Source: LMUY01 sp965199095
GTDB taxonomy: Bacteria > Pseudomonadota > Alphaproteobacteria > Acetobacterales > Acetobacteraceae
Reading direction: 5' to 3'
Assembly (NCBI GenBank): GCA_965199095.1
Contig: CBDAQM010000006.1
Coordinates: 62,001-126,000, forward strand
Length of the DNA stretch: 64,000 nt
Within the stretch, counting starts at the first letter, position 1, and each line of letters starts with the position of its first letter. The notes under the pieces were generated by a model. It searched no databases. It was given only the letters and a program-made list of their open reading frames with translations, and was not told the DNA's origin. This document shows, piece after piece, positions 17,033 to 25,352 of this stretch. A program made the translations under genes and the position numbers.

Positions 17033-17697
17033 GCCGGCGCGCGGCTCCGCTCCAGCCAGCGGCTGGCCACCACCAGGGGCAGGAACAGCCCCAAATACAG
17101 CACGCCAGCCAGGGTCAACGGCGAGGGGTTGGCCGCGATGGCGGTGGCGCTCTGCGCATCGCCGAGCAGTTCGGGCAACGACACCGCCGCCCCCAACGCC
17201 GTGCCCTTGGCCACCGCAATCGCCCGGTTGGTCAGCAGCGGCGTGGCCAGGCGGATCGCCTGCGGCAGCACCACGGAGCGCAGGATGCGCGGCCCCCGCA
17301 GGCCAAGCGAGCGCGCCGCGTCCCATTGCCCGGCCGGTACGGCGCCGATCGCAGCCCACACGATCTCCGCCGAGAAGGCCGACAGCACGCAGCCCAGCGC
17401 CAGCACGGTCGCGGCGAAGGGCGACAGCGTCACCCCGGCATAGGGCAGCGCGAAATACACCACGATGATGACGACGAGTTGCGGCAGCGAGCGGAACACG
17501 TCGATCCAGGCCACGATCAGCCAGTCCAGCACACGCCATCGCAGGCATCTCAGTACACCCAGGACGAACCCGCCGCCCACGCCCAGCAGCACCGTCAGGC
17601 CAGCCACCTGCACCGTCACCCACAGCCCGGCGAAAACCGCCGGGCCAGTCGCGCGCAGCACCGCCAGGTTGCCGAACGTGTCGACCAGGCCGTTCAC
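17029..17697 (-). CDS. Polar amino-acid-type ABC transporter permease (HisM/GltK family), first
   Basis: Partner permease (222 aa) of the next gene. The protein has a similar hydrophobic profile and its own EAA loop (AAIGAVPAGQWDAARSLGLR, followed by VVLPQAIRLATP). The GTG start at 17697 lies 6 bp after the stop of the binding protein. The FRSLPQLVVIIVVYFALP segment is typical of amino-acid permeases. The substrate is not evident; the neighbouring allantoinase-like gene hints at a nitrogen compound. Confidence 0.92.
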   Translation of the reverse strand: MNGLVDTFGNLAVLRATGPAVFAGLWVTVQVAGLTVLLGVGGGFVLGVLRCLRWRVLDWLIVAWIDVFRSLPQLVVIIVVYFALPYAGVTLSPFAATVLALGCVLSAFSAEIVWAAIGAVPAGQWDAARSLGLRGPRILRSVVLPQAIRLATPLLTNRAIAVAKGTALGAAVSLPELLGDAQSATAIAANPSPLTLAGVLYLGLFLPLVVASRWLERSRAPA

Positions 17698-17703
17698 CGC
17701 GAG

Positions 17704-18543
17704 CTAGCCGCAGGCAGGCTGGTGCGGCGTGGGGTCGTAATGCGCGAAGCCGGGCGCGCCGTAGCCGGGATAGACGGTATCCAGCGGGCCGCCTGGCGTC
17801 GGCTCCTCCCCGTACCACTTGACATAGAGTTTGTGCAGTGTGCCGTCCGCTTTCATGCACTCCAGCGCCATTTCGACCTTGTCGCGATAGGCCACGTCAT
17901 CCAGCCGGAACGCAATGCCGAAATTGCGGCCGTTGATATCCTTGAAGCCCACCTTGACCGCCTTGTTACGGCTGGCTGCGTAGACGGTGGTGGGGATTTC
18001 GTTCAGCGCGGTGAAGGCGCGGCGGGTGAGCACAGCCTGCACCGAATCCGGGAAGGTTTCGTAGCGTTGGATCTCAAAGCCGTATTTCGCGGCATTCTCC
18101 GTCGCCCAAGTGTCGGAGATGGTCCCCTTGTTCACTGCCAGCACCTTGCCCTTCAGGTCATCGAACCCCGTCATCGTGTCACCGGCGCGGATCAGGAAGC
18201 CGTTGCCGGTGGCGAAGAACGGTTCGGTGAACAGCATGCGCTCGGCCCGTTCCGTGGTGATGTTCAGCGGGTTGATGGTGAACTCGATCCGTTTGGCGAA
18301 CAGGGCGGCGAACAGGTTGGAGAAGTTCACGTCCTCGATCTGCGCGCCGGGCCGATGCAGGCGGCGGGCGATCTCATTGGCCAGGTCGACCCCGAACCCT
18401 TCAGGCCCGTTCGGCCCGCGCACCATCCAGGGTGCGAGCCCGAAATCGGATCCCATGACGATCGGCTGGTCCGCCGGATGATCCTCCTGCGCGTGCGCGG
18501 CCAGCGAAACGAGCAGGGACAGGCACAGCAAGAGGGGACGCAT
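17704..18543 (-). CDS. Amino-acid-type ABC transporter substrate-binding protein
   Basis: Periplasmic binding protein, family 3 (SBP_bac_3), 279 aa. A short signal peptide (LLLCLSLLVSLAAHAQ) is followed by family motifs GFGVDLANEIARRL, TINPLNITTERAERMLFTEPF and LKGKVLAVNKGT. It is the first transporter gene after the PuuE-like gene, 4 bp apart, and is followed by the two permeases. Ligand class (amino acid, opine, ureide) cannot be decided from sequence. Confidence 0.93.
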   Translation of the reverse strand: MRPLLLCLSLLVSLAAHAQEDHPADQPIVMGSDFGLAPWMVRGPNGPEGFGVDLANEIARRLHRPGAQIEDVNFSNLFAALFAKRIEFTINPLNITTERAERMLFTEPFFATGNGFLIRAGDTMTGFDDLKGKVLAVNKGTISDTWATENAAKYGFEIQRYETFPDSVQAVLTRRAFTALNEIPTTVYAASRNKAVKVGFKDINGRNFGIAFRLDDVAYRDKVEMALECMKADGTLHKLYVKWYGEEPTPGGPLDTVYPGYGAPGFAHYDPTPHQPACG

Positions 18544-18547
18544 CGGC

Positions 18548-19438
18548 TCAGGTTCCTTCGGGCGGGTGGGTGGCGATCCAATGCCGGGCGATGTCGACCC
18601 GGCGGCACAGCCATATCTCCGGTCGTGCCTGCACCCAATCCAAGAATCGTTCCAGCGCCACCGCCCGCCCGGGATGCCCGGCCAGGCGCATGTGCAGCCC
18701 GACCGACATCATCGCCCCCCGATACTCCCGCAGCAGCAGGTCCGCGGCGTCGCGCAGGTACTCGAAGAAGCTGGCTGCCGTGGTGAAGGCGCCGCGGATG
18801 AAGCGCGCGTCGTTGTTGACCAGCGAGTACGGCACCACCAGGTGCGGCTGCCCGGCGATGCTGCGCCAATACGGCAGTTCGTCGTTATAGGCGTCCGAGT
18901 CGTACAGGAAGCCGCCATGCTCGTGCAGCAGGCGGCGCGTGTTCAGGCTGGGGCCGTAGCGGCAATACCACCCGGCCGGCGCCGTGCCGAACAGGCGTTT
19001 CAGCGTCGCCACGGCCTGGGCGATCTCCCGTCGCTCCGTCTCCTCCGGCATGGCCTGGTGGTCGACCCAGCGGTTGCCGTGGCAGCACACGTCGAACCCG
19101 GCGTCCTGGATGGCGGCCACGAGCGCGGGATTGCGCTGCAGCGCCACCGCGCAGCCGAACACGGTGGCCGCGGCGTTGCGGGCGCGCAGGATACGCAGCA
19201 GCCGCCAGACGCCGACGCGGCTGCCGTACTCGAACATGCTCTCCGCCGCCAGGTCGCGCGCCGGGCCACCGCGGCCGCCATCGGTGAGCCCGGCCTCCGT
19301 ATGGCCGTCGCCATCGGGCACGGAGGGCTCGCTCCCTTCCTCGTAATTGAGCACAATGTTGAGCGCCAGCCGCGCCCCGCCGGGCCAGCGCGGGTCTGGC
19401 GGGGTGGGGCCGTAGCCGACGAAGTCGCGTTCGGTCAT
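18548..19438 (-). CDS. puuE: PuuE-type allantoinase / polysaccharide-deacetylase-fold hydrolase
   Basis: The 296-aa protein matches the PuuE group, which in Pseudomonas opens allantoin to allantoate without the metal site of classical allantoinases. The signature start FVGYGPTPPDPRWPGGARLA and the NYEEGSEPSVPDGDG segment are specific to this group. The rest has the carbohydrate-esterase-4 fold (DVCCHGNRWVDHQ, YDSDAYNDELPYW). It heads an apparent operon with the binding protein and two permeases, suggesting uptake and ring opening of a ureide-like nitrogen source. The family also contains members acting on other amides, so the substrate is inferred. Confidence 0.75.
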   Translation of the reverse strand: MTERDFVGYGPTPPDPRWPGGARLALNIVLNYEEGSEPSVPDGDGHTEAGLTDGGRGGPARDLAAESMFEYGSRVGVWRLLRILRARNAAATVFGCAVALQRNPALVAAIQDAGFDVCCHGNRWVDHQAMPEETERREIAQAVATLKRLFGTAPAGWYCRYGPSLNTRRLLHEHGGFLYDSDAYNDELPYWRSIAGQPHLVVPYSLVNNDARFIRGAFTTAASFFEYLRDAADLLLREYRGAMMSVGLHMRLAGHPGRAVALERFLDWVQARPEIWLCRRVDIARHWIATHPPEGT

Positions 19439-19480
19439 GGATCATGCTCGTGAAGGATTGTGGGTGGAAGGAATGCGCCG

Positions 19481-20197
19481 ATGCGGATGAAGGGCAAGAC
19501 GGCAATCGTCACCGGGGCTGCCTCCGGCATTGGCCGGGCGACGGCGGCGCTGCTGCTGGCGGAGGGGGCGGCGGTGCTGGCGGTGGACGTGCAGCCGGGC
19601 GCGCCGGAGGGCTGTGCGGTGCTGCTCGCCGACGTCACCGACGAGGCGGCGGCGGAGCAGGCGGTGGCGTCGCTGGGCCAGGTGGACGTGCTGGTGACCG
19701 CGGCCGGCATCTCCCGCGGCAAGCCGGCCGGGGAGACGGTGCTGGCGGATTGGAACGCCGTCATGGCCACCAACGTCACGGGCACGTTCGTGTGGATCCG
19801 CGCTTGCCTGGGCCCGATGGTGCGGGCCGGGAGGGGCAGCATCGTCACCATCGCCAGCCAACTCGCCCGCGCCGGGGGGCGGAACAACGCGGCCTATATC
19901 ACGTCGAAGGGTGCGGTGGTGGCGCTGACGAAGACGGTGGCGCTGGACTACGCGACGGCGGGCATCCGCTGCAACGCCGTGCTGCCCGGCGCGATCGACA
20001 CGCCGCTGCTGGCCCGGTCCATGGCGCGCGCCGCCGACCCCGCCGCGGCCCGCACCGCCTCGTTGGCGCGGCACCCGATGGGCCGGTTCGGCCGTCCGGA
20101 GGAGGTGGCGCACTCCGTCCTGCACCTGGCCAGCGACGAGAGCGGCTTCGTCACGGGCATCGAGTTGCCCGTGGATGGCGGGTGGTTGGCAGGCTGA
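19481..20197 (+). CDS. Short-chain dehydrogenase/reductase
   Basis: NAD(P)-dependent classical SDR, 238 aa. Motifs are TGAASGIGRA (cofactor loop), the Tyr-x-x-x-Lys catalytic pair in AAYITSKGAV, and a C-terminal VTGIELPVDGGWLAG typical of FabG-like enzymes. The ATG at 19481 has GGAAGGA upstream and is preferred to a GTG seven codons earlier. It is divergent from the PuuE gene by 42 bp and may share its regulation. Substrate unknown. Confidence 0.9.
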   Translation: MRMKGKTAIVTGAASGIGRATAALLLAEGAAVLAVDVQPGAPEGCAVLLADVTDEAAAEQAVASLGQVDVLVTAAGISRGKPAGETVLADWNAVMATNVTGTFVWIRACLGPMVRAGRGSIVTIASQLARAGGRNNAAYITSKGAVVALTKTVALDYATAGIRCNAVLPGAIDTPLLARSMARAADPAAARTASLARHPMGRFGRPEEVAHSVLHLASDESGFVTGIELPVDGGWLAG

Positions 20198-20203
20198 ACC
20201 CGT

Positions 20204-21349
20204 TCAGCGCGCGGGCAGCTTCACCTTGAAGATGGTGAACGGGCCGGAGCGGGGCAGGTCGTTCTTGAAGGCGATCTCGTTGAGGTGCGAGTCGCTGATA
20301 TAGAGATCCCCGCCGCTGATCGCGAAGCCGTCCGCCCATTCCAGGTGGCCCGGATCGCGCACGAACACGCGCGACGTCATCCGGGCGCCGTGCAGGCTGA
20401 ACGCCACGACGGTGCTGTGCTCGACATCGCCGGCGAACAAAGTGCCCTGCCGATCCATGATGAGGCCGCCGCTCAATGCTCCTTGGCCGAGATACTCGAC
20501 CTTGCGGGACAACGCCGCCTCGCTCAGCCCGGCATCCCGCAGCGCCGCGGTCGGCACGCGCCAGTAATTGTGGTCGGTCAGCGGGCGGTAATACAGCCAT
20601 TGGATGTCGGGCGACAGCGCGATGCCGTCGGTCTGGATCACCACGGGGGCGCCGCTCGGCAGCAGGGCCTGCTGGTCGCCGATCATCAGGTGCTGCTTTG
20701 GGTCGGCCACGGCGGACCGGTCGCCGGCCAGGCGCAGCCTGGAATGACCAGTCCGCAAATCCAGCACCACGATCCCGCCGCGCCCGCCCGCATTGGTCAG
20801 GTAGGCGACCTGCCGCGCGACATCGACGCGGACGTCGTTCAGCGAATCCGATGGCGTGATGCTGTCTTCGAAGGTGTAAATTCGAATGGGCTGGTTGGTG
20901 TTCAGGTCGAACTCGACCAGCTTGGGCGGGATGACGTCGCCGGGCTTGGTGATGCCGGTATCTAGCGCCCACAGATGGTCGGCGCTGTCATCCCACAGCG
21001 CCTGCACCGCGCCCCATTCCGGCTTGCCGTCCGGCGCCGGGCGGACGGTGTTCCAGGCGGCGTCGGGGTAGGGGGTGACGTTGCCGGTCGTGGTGTTCAC
21101 CTCCACCATGCTGACTCCGCCGCTTCTGTGGGCGGTCGGCGCGGTGGCGAACACGCGGCCGGATTTCGACACGCCGATCCCGACCAGGTGGAAGTCGTCG
21201 CCGAACTGGTGCACCACGCTCAGCGCCGGCCCGATCGCGCCGGGTGCGGATGGGGGCGATGCCTGCGCCTGGGCCGGCGTGGCCCCGAGGGCGGCAGCAA
21301 GCCCGAGGGTACAAGGCACAAGGCGAAAAACCTGGCCCGCCACGCGCAT
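20204..21349 (-). CDS. Secreted major royal jelly/yellow-family protein
   Basis: A beta-propeller protein of the MRJP/yellow family, 381 aa, probably periplasmic. ATG 21349 has AGGAG eight bases upstream and begins a long signal peptide ending ATPAQAQA; a TTG ten codons earlier is less likely. Typical blades include GGIVVLDLRTGHSRL, DIQWLYYRPL and FAISGGDLYISDSHLN. Bacterial members are often annotated near gluconolactonases, but no enzymatic role is established. It converges with the SDR gene, 6 bp apart. Confidence 0.85.
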   Translation of the reverse strand: MRVAGQVFRLVPCTLGLAAALGATPAQAQASPPSAPGAIGPALSVVHQFGDDFHLVGIGVSKSGRVFATAPTAHRSGGVSMVEVNTTTGNVTPYPDAAWNTVRPAPDGKPEWGAVQALWDDSADHLWALDTGITKPGDVIPPKLVEFDLNTNQPIRIYTFEDSITPSDSLNDVRVDVARQVAYLTNAGGRGGIVVLDLRTGHSRLRLAGDRSAVADPKQHLMIGDQQALLPSGAPVVIQTDGIALSPDIQWLYYRPLTDHNYWRVPTAALRDAGLSEAALSRKVEYLGQGALSGGLIMDRQGTLFAGDVEHSTVVAFSLHGARMTSRVFVRDPGHLEWADGFAISGGDLYISDSHLNEIAFKNDLPRSGPFTIFKVKLPAR

Positions 21350-21459
21350 GGCCGTTCTCCTGAACTCGCGATTGTTCAAGGTAGAATGTCGCGTCCCGGC
21401 GGCAGTTCGTTACGGCCTTGATTTGTTCGCTGGCTGCGCCGGCCTGTCACGGCGGGCGG

Positions 21460-21996
21460 TCAGCGCCCCCGCGTCAGGCGATACAGCACCTGCCGCTTGA
21501 GCGGACTGCCGTCAGGGACGCGTGGGTGGTCGAAATCGTCGGCAGGGTCATGCCGCATGCCGAGCTTCGCCATCACGCGCCGGGACTTTTCATTCCCGAC
21601 GGCGGCATTCGCGACGATTTCCGGCAGCTTCAGCGTGTCGAAGCCGTATTGGAGCGCCGCCTTGGCAGCCTCCGGCGCGTAGCCCTGGCCCCAGAAGGCG
21701 CGCGCGATGCGCCAGCCGAGTTCGACGGCCGGCGTGAAGTGGGCGGAATAGGCGACATGGAGCAAACCAACGGCGCCCAAGAACGCCCCGCCGTGCTTTT
21801 CCGTCACCGCCCAGAAGCAGAAGCCATACTTGGCCGAATGGGCGCGCTGCCGGTCGATCCACGCGTCGCAGGCGTCGCGCGTGGCCAACGGCAGCAGGAA
21901 CTCCATCACGCTGGGATCGGCGGACATGTCGGCAAAGGGCTGGCGATCCGCGTCGCACCAATCCCGCAAGATCAGCCGGTCCGAGACGATGGGCAT
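21460..21996 (-). CDS. GNAT-family N-acetyltransferase (RimJ/RimL-like)
   Basis: Acetyl-CoA-dependent acetyltransferase, 178 aa. The start TSERLxLR-like SDRLILRDWCDADRQPFADM, the ELGWRIARAFWGQGYAPEAA acetyl-CoA loop and the VGNEKSRRVMAKLGM C-terminus are typical of the RimJ/RimL group, which modify protein N-termini, antibiotics or small molecules. Target unknown. It is separated from the royal-jelly-like gene by 110 bp and divergent from the luciferase-like gene. Confidence 0.92.
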   Translation of the reverse strand: MPIVSDRLILRDWCDADRQPFADMSADPSVMEFLLPLATRDACDAWIDRQRAHSAKYGFCFWAVTEKHGGAFLGAVGLLHVAYSAHFTPAVELGWRIARAFWGQGYAPEAAKAALQYGFDTLKLPEIVANAAVGNEKSRRVMAKLGMRHDPADDFDHPRVPDGSPLKRQVLYRLTRGR

Positions 21997-22074
21997 GCCC
22001 CGATCCTATCGCGTAAGACGAGGCTGTGGAATGCAGCTTGCTTGCCCCTAAACCAACCTGGCCGAGGCGCGCCG

Positions 22075-23127
22075 ATGCGATACAGCAACTTCCTGTTCCC
22101 CGAATCCCGCGATCCCGCGCGGGATGCCACCGTCATCGACGAGGTGATGCAGGAGGCGGCGCTGACAGAGGCGCTGGGCTTCGATACGGTCTGGCTCAGC
22201 GAGCACCATTTCGACGGCAACTGCGCCTATGTCGACCCGATGACGTTCGGCGCCGCCCTGGCCGCCGCCACGTCCCGCATCCGCATCGGGTACGCGGTGG
22301 CGCAGATCTCGCTGCACCATCCGGTCCGTCTGGCGGAGCAGTTCGCGCTGATCGACACCATCAGCAAGGGCCGGCTGATCGTGGGCCTGGGCCGCGGCAC
22401 GACCTACAACGTCTACGAATACCAGGGCTACGGCGTCGACCCGGCGGAGGCCAAGCCGCGGTTCGAGGAAGCGGTCGGCATCATGACGCAGGCCTGGACC
22501 AGCGAGTCGGGGTTCCGCCACGCCGGCCGGTTCTGGACGCTGGACGTGCCGGTGCTGCGCCCGCGCCCCTACACGCGCCCGCACCCCGTGCTGATCCACG
22601 CCGCAGCCAGCGACGCGTCCTTCGCCGGGCTGGGGGCACGGGGGCTGCCGTTCCTGATGAACCTGCAGAGCAACGAGACGACCCACGCCCGCATCGCCGC
22701 CTGGCGGGAGGCGGCGCGGGCGAACAACGTGCCCGCCGCCACGGTCGCCGCGGCGCTCGACCAAAGCTGGATCTGGCGCAACGTGTTCGTCGCCGGGACC
22801 GACGCCGAGGCGGAGCGGGTCGGCATCCCCGCCTTCCGCGCCATGACGGAGCACCGCGCCGCCATGCGCCAGCGGGTCCAGCGCGAGCAAGGCATCAGCA
22901 TCGCCCACGCCGCCCCGGCCGCGCACTCCGACCCCAGGCTGGGCCTGATCTGCGGCGCCCCGGAGACGGTGGCGCGGCAGATGGCGGCGGTGGAGGCCAC
23001 CGGCGTCGGCGGCGTGATCCTGACCTTCCGGCTGGGGCCGCTCTCCTGGGCGGACACGGCGTCGAGCCTGCGGCTGTTCATGAACGAGGTTGCGCCAAGG
23101 ATCCGCCAGGTGCGGGCGGCGGCTTGA
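22075..23127 (+). CDS. LLM-class flavin-dependent oxidoreductase
   Basis: Bacterial-luciferase-like (TIM barrel) monooxygenase, 350 aa, using reduced FMN or F420. Family hallmarks are EALGFDTVWLSEHHF, VAQISLHHPVRLAEQFALID, GRLIVGLGRGT and a late GVGGVILTFRLGPL. The ATG at 22075 starts at the expected N-terminal strand; the open frame further upstream is antisense to the acetyltransferase gene. Single-gene unit, followed by a repeat element. Substrate unknown (alkanes, sulfonates or aldehydes in relatives). Confidence 0.9.
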   Translation: MRYSNFLFPESRDPARDATVIDEVMQEAALTEALGFDTVWLSEHHFDGNCAYVDPMTFGAALAAATSRIRIGYAVAQISLHHPVRLAEQFALIDTISKGRLIVGLGRGTTYNVYEYQGYGVDPAEAKPRFEEAVGIMTQAWTSESGFRHAGRFWTLDVPVLRPRPYTRPHPVLIHAAASDASFAGLGARGLPFLMNLQSNETTHARIAAWREAARANNVPAATVAAALDQSWIWRNVFVAGTDAEAERVGIPAFRAMTEHRAAMRQRVQREQGISIAHAAPAAHSDPRLGLICGAPETVARQMAAVEATGVGGVILTFRLGPLSWADTASSLRLFMNEVAPRIRQVRAAA

Positions 23128-23212
23128 TGGTGCAGACCAAACGACTGAGGAAGGGCAAACGCTCGATTGGATGTTGCGCCGACACCGGTTCGATCTCGCA
23201 AACGGGGGAGTG

Positions 23213-23252
23213 CTTCTCCCTCTCCCTCTGGGAGAGGGCCGGGGTGAGGGTC
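23213..23252 (-). repeat. Palindromic intergenic repeat, copy A
   Basis: On the minus strand this reads CCCTCACCCCGG followed by the stem CCCTCTCCC-AGA-GGGAGAGGG (arms 23218-23226 and 23230-23238). The same unit recurs at about 34.17, 49.96, 59.57 and 59.63 kb. It lies between the convergent ends of the LLM oxidoreductase and TetR genes. No T-run follows here, so a terminator role is uncertain. Confidence 0.75.
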
Positions 23253-23301
23253 CGACGCGCGAGACCGTGCACTAATCGATTCGATTCATGTCGGACAAGC
23301 C

Positions 23302-23952
23302 CTAAGTTCCTTGCGCATCGTCAGGACTCCCGCTCCCGTTTGGTGGCCACCCAGCCATGGCCGCCTCCGCGACCGCCAGGATATGCGTCCGGGACGCGCC
23401 GTCCCGGGCCAGTGTCGACATGCCCTGGATCACCGACATGACCAGACCCGCCAACGCCGCAGCGTCCGCCCCGGACGGGAGCTCGCCGGCGGCGATGTCG
23501 CGGGTGATGCGCTGGCGCAGGTGATGCTCGATCCCGCGCCGGATGGCGGCGAGCGCCGCCTGTATGTCTGCCGACTCGGCCGAGCCGCTGATGGCCGAGC
23601 TCGCCAGCAGGCAGCCCGGCGGAGTGTCGGCGCCGGTGAAGCCGGATGCGGCACGGGTCAGCAACTCCCGCGCCGCCGCACGCGCCGTCACGGCCTCGTC
23701 AATGATCTGTTCGGCAGAGGGGCTGCCCGACAGGTACAGCCCGACAGCCTCCAGGAATAGCCGCTTCTTGTCGCCGAATGCCGTGTAGATGCTCGGCGGC
23801 GTCACGCCGAGCGCCGCCGTCAAGGCGCTCAGCGACGTGCCTTCGTAGCCATGACGCCAGAACAGCAGCATGGCCTGGCGCAAGGCTGCGCCGCGATCGA
23901 ACGACAAACGCCGGCCGCCCCTGCGGCGGACCGCCTGACGGGCGATTTCCAT
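23302..23952 (-). CDS. TetR-family transcriptional regulator
   Basis: 216-aa repressor with an N-terminal helix-turn-helix (LFWRHGYEGTSLSALTAALG, then VTPPSIYTAFGDKKRLFLEA) and a variable ligand-binding C-terminal domain. It is divergent from the SDR gene at 24035 with an 82-bp intergenic region, the usual arrangement in which the regulator represses the enzyme gene. The ATG at 23952 is taken; a GTG three codons upstream is possible. Confidence 0.92.
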   Translation of the reverse strand: MEIARQAVRRRGGRRLSFDRGAALRQAMLLFWRHGYEGTSLSALTAALGVTPPSIYTAFGDKKRLFLEAVGLYLSGSPSAEQIIDEAVTARAAARELLTRAASGFTGADTPPGCLLASSAISGSAESADIQAALAAIRRGIEHHLRQRITRDIAAGELPSGADAAALAGLVMSVIQGMSTLARDGASRTHILAVAEAAMAGWPPNGSGSPDDAQGT

Positions 23953-23972
23953 AACGGTCACTATTATGAAGC

Positions 23973-24001
23973 TTGACCCAGCCGATCAAGCCTCCTACTC
24001 C
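23973..24001 (+). promoter_or_regulatory. Putative sigma-70-like promoter of the SDR gene
   Basis: TTGACC (23973-23978) and TACTCC (23996-24001) are separated by 17 bp, a reasonable -35/-10 pair, 33 bp before the SDR ATG at 24035. It sits in the tetR-SDR divergent region, so TetR binding here would block it. The -10 box is a weak match. Confidence 0.4.
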
Positions 24002-24034
24002 GAACATAGCAATCACTACGTTTGAGGAGCCACC

Positions 24035-24775
24035 ATGCCAACACTTGCTGGAAAGGTCGCGATCGTCACCGGGTCGTCGAAGGGCATCGGGGCCGGGATC
24101 GCCGAGCGCCTGGCGGCAGATGGCGCGGCGGTGATCGTCAACTACTCGCGGTCCGCCGAAGCCGCCGCCATCGTCGTAGGGCGGATCGAGGCGGCGGGCG
24201 GCAAGGCGTTCGCCGTCAAGGCCAACATTGCCAATCCGGCCGACATCCAGCCCTTGATCGATGCGACGCTGCGGCAGTTCGGTAGGCTCGACATCCTGGT
24301 CAACAATGCCGGCGTCTACAAAGGCGACACGCTGGACACCATCACCCCGGACAGCTTCGACGAGCACTACAACCTGAACGTCCGCGGCCTGCTGCTGACC
24401 ACCCAGGCGGCGGCCCGCGTGCTGCCGGAGGGCGGGGTGGTCGTCAACATCAGTTCCGGCCTGGCAAAGAGCCCGTACCCGATGGTGCACGTGTACTGCT
24501 CCACCAAGGGCGCGGTCGACACGCTCACCCGCTCGCTGGCCATGGAGTTGGGGCCGCGCAAGATCCGCGTGGTGGGTGTGGCGCCCGGCTTCACCGCGAC
24601 GGAGGGCAACGCCGAATCCGCCAAGGGCATGACCGACTTCCTGGTGGCGAAGACGCCGCTCGGGCGCGTCGGCCTGCCAAGCGACATCGCTTCCTTCGTG
24701 TCCTACGCCGTCTCCGCCGACGCGGACTGGATCACCGGCAGCACGATGGACGTCGCCGGCGGGATGGTGTTCTGA
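24035..24775 (+). CDS. Short-chain dehydrogenase/reductase (TetR-linked)
   Basis: Classical SDR, 246 aa: TGSSKGIGAG cofactor loop, ILVNNAGVYKG, catalytic Tyr and Lys in VYCSTKGAV, and the FabG-like C-terminus WITGSTMDVAGGMVF. A good ribosome site (GAGGAG) precedes the ATG. Paired divergently with TetR, as in many stress- or xenobiotic-induced SDR genes. Not closely similar to the SDR at 19.5 kb. Substrate unknown. Confidence 0.93.
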   Translation: MPTLAGKVAIVTGSSKGIGAGIAERLAADGAAVIVNYSRSAEAAAIVVGRIEAAGGKAFAVKANIANPADIQPLIDATLRQFGRLDILVNNAGVYKGDTLDTITPDSFDEHYNLNVRGLLLTTQAAARVLPEGGVVVNISSGLAKSPYPMVHVYCSTKGAVDTLTRSLAMELGPRKIRVVGVAPGFTATEGNAESAKGMTDFLVAKTPLGRVGLPSDIASFVSYAVSADADWITGSTMDVAGGMVF

Positions 24776-24845
24776 CCGCTCCCTTTGCGCGGTCAAGCGG
24801 CCTCCGTAGCGTTTCAGGACACGCGCAAGTGCGTTAAGCCACGTC

Positions 24846-25352
24846 ATGACACCGCCTCTGCCGCTGAACTTCCATCTCCAGCCCGCGCATGTGCGGCAGA
24901 CCGCCCGGCTGCTGGCGGCCTGCGGGGCGACGGGCGGCATCGCGGCGCTGCTGAGCCTGCCGGAATGGTACTGGGCGCTGATCACCGTGGTCACCGTCAT
25001 GCAAGCCGACCTCAGCCATACGCTATCGGCCGCGCGGAACCGCATGGCCGGAACGCTGATCGGGGCCGCGATGGGGCTGCTGCTCATCCTGCTGCGCGGC
25101 CAAGGCCTGCCAGGATTGCCGCTCTTCGTGGTGGGGCTGGTCCCGCTCGCCGTGCTCACCGCGATCCAGCCGACGATGCGGCTGTCCTGCACGACGCTGA
25201 TCGTCGTCTTCCTCATCCCCGGCGCGGCCGACCCGTACAGCCGGGCGCTGTTCCGGGTGTTGGACATCCTGTTGGGATCGCTGACCTGTGCGGCAGTGTC
25301 CGTGCTGATCCCGCCGCCCGCTCCACAACCGGGGCGACAGACGAAGGGATGA
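24846..25352 (+). CDS. Short FUSC-family integral membrane protein
   Basis: 168-aa membrane protein resembling the membrane half of FUSC/aromatic-acid exporters. The NRMAGTLIGAAMG motif with the preceding WALITVVTVMQADLSHTLSAA is the family hallmark. It has about five or six hydrophobic segments and lacks the large cytoplasmic part of full-length FUSC proteins. The stop overlaps the ATG of the next gene (ATGA), coupling it to a periplasmic binding protein, an unusual partner. Function inferred only as export or membrane-linked. Confidence 0.8.
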   Translation: MTPPLPLNFHLQPAHVRQTARLLAACGATGGIAALLSLPEWYWALITVVTVMQADLSHTLSAARNRMAGTLIGAAMGLLLILLRGQGLPGLPLFVVGLVPLAVLTAIQPTMRLSCTTLIVVFLIPGAADPYSRALFRVLDILLGSLTCAAVSVLIPPPAPQPGRQTKG

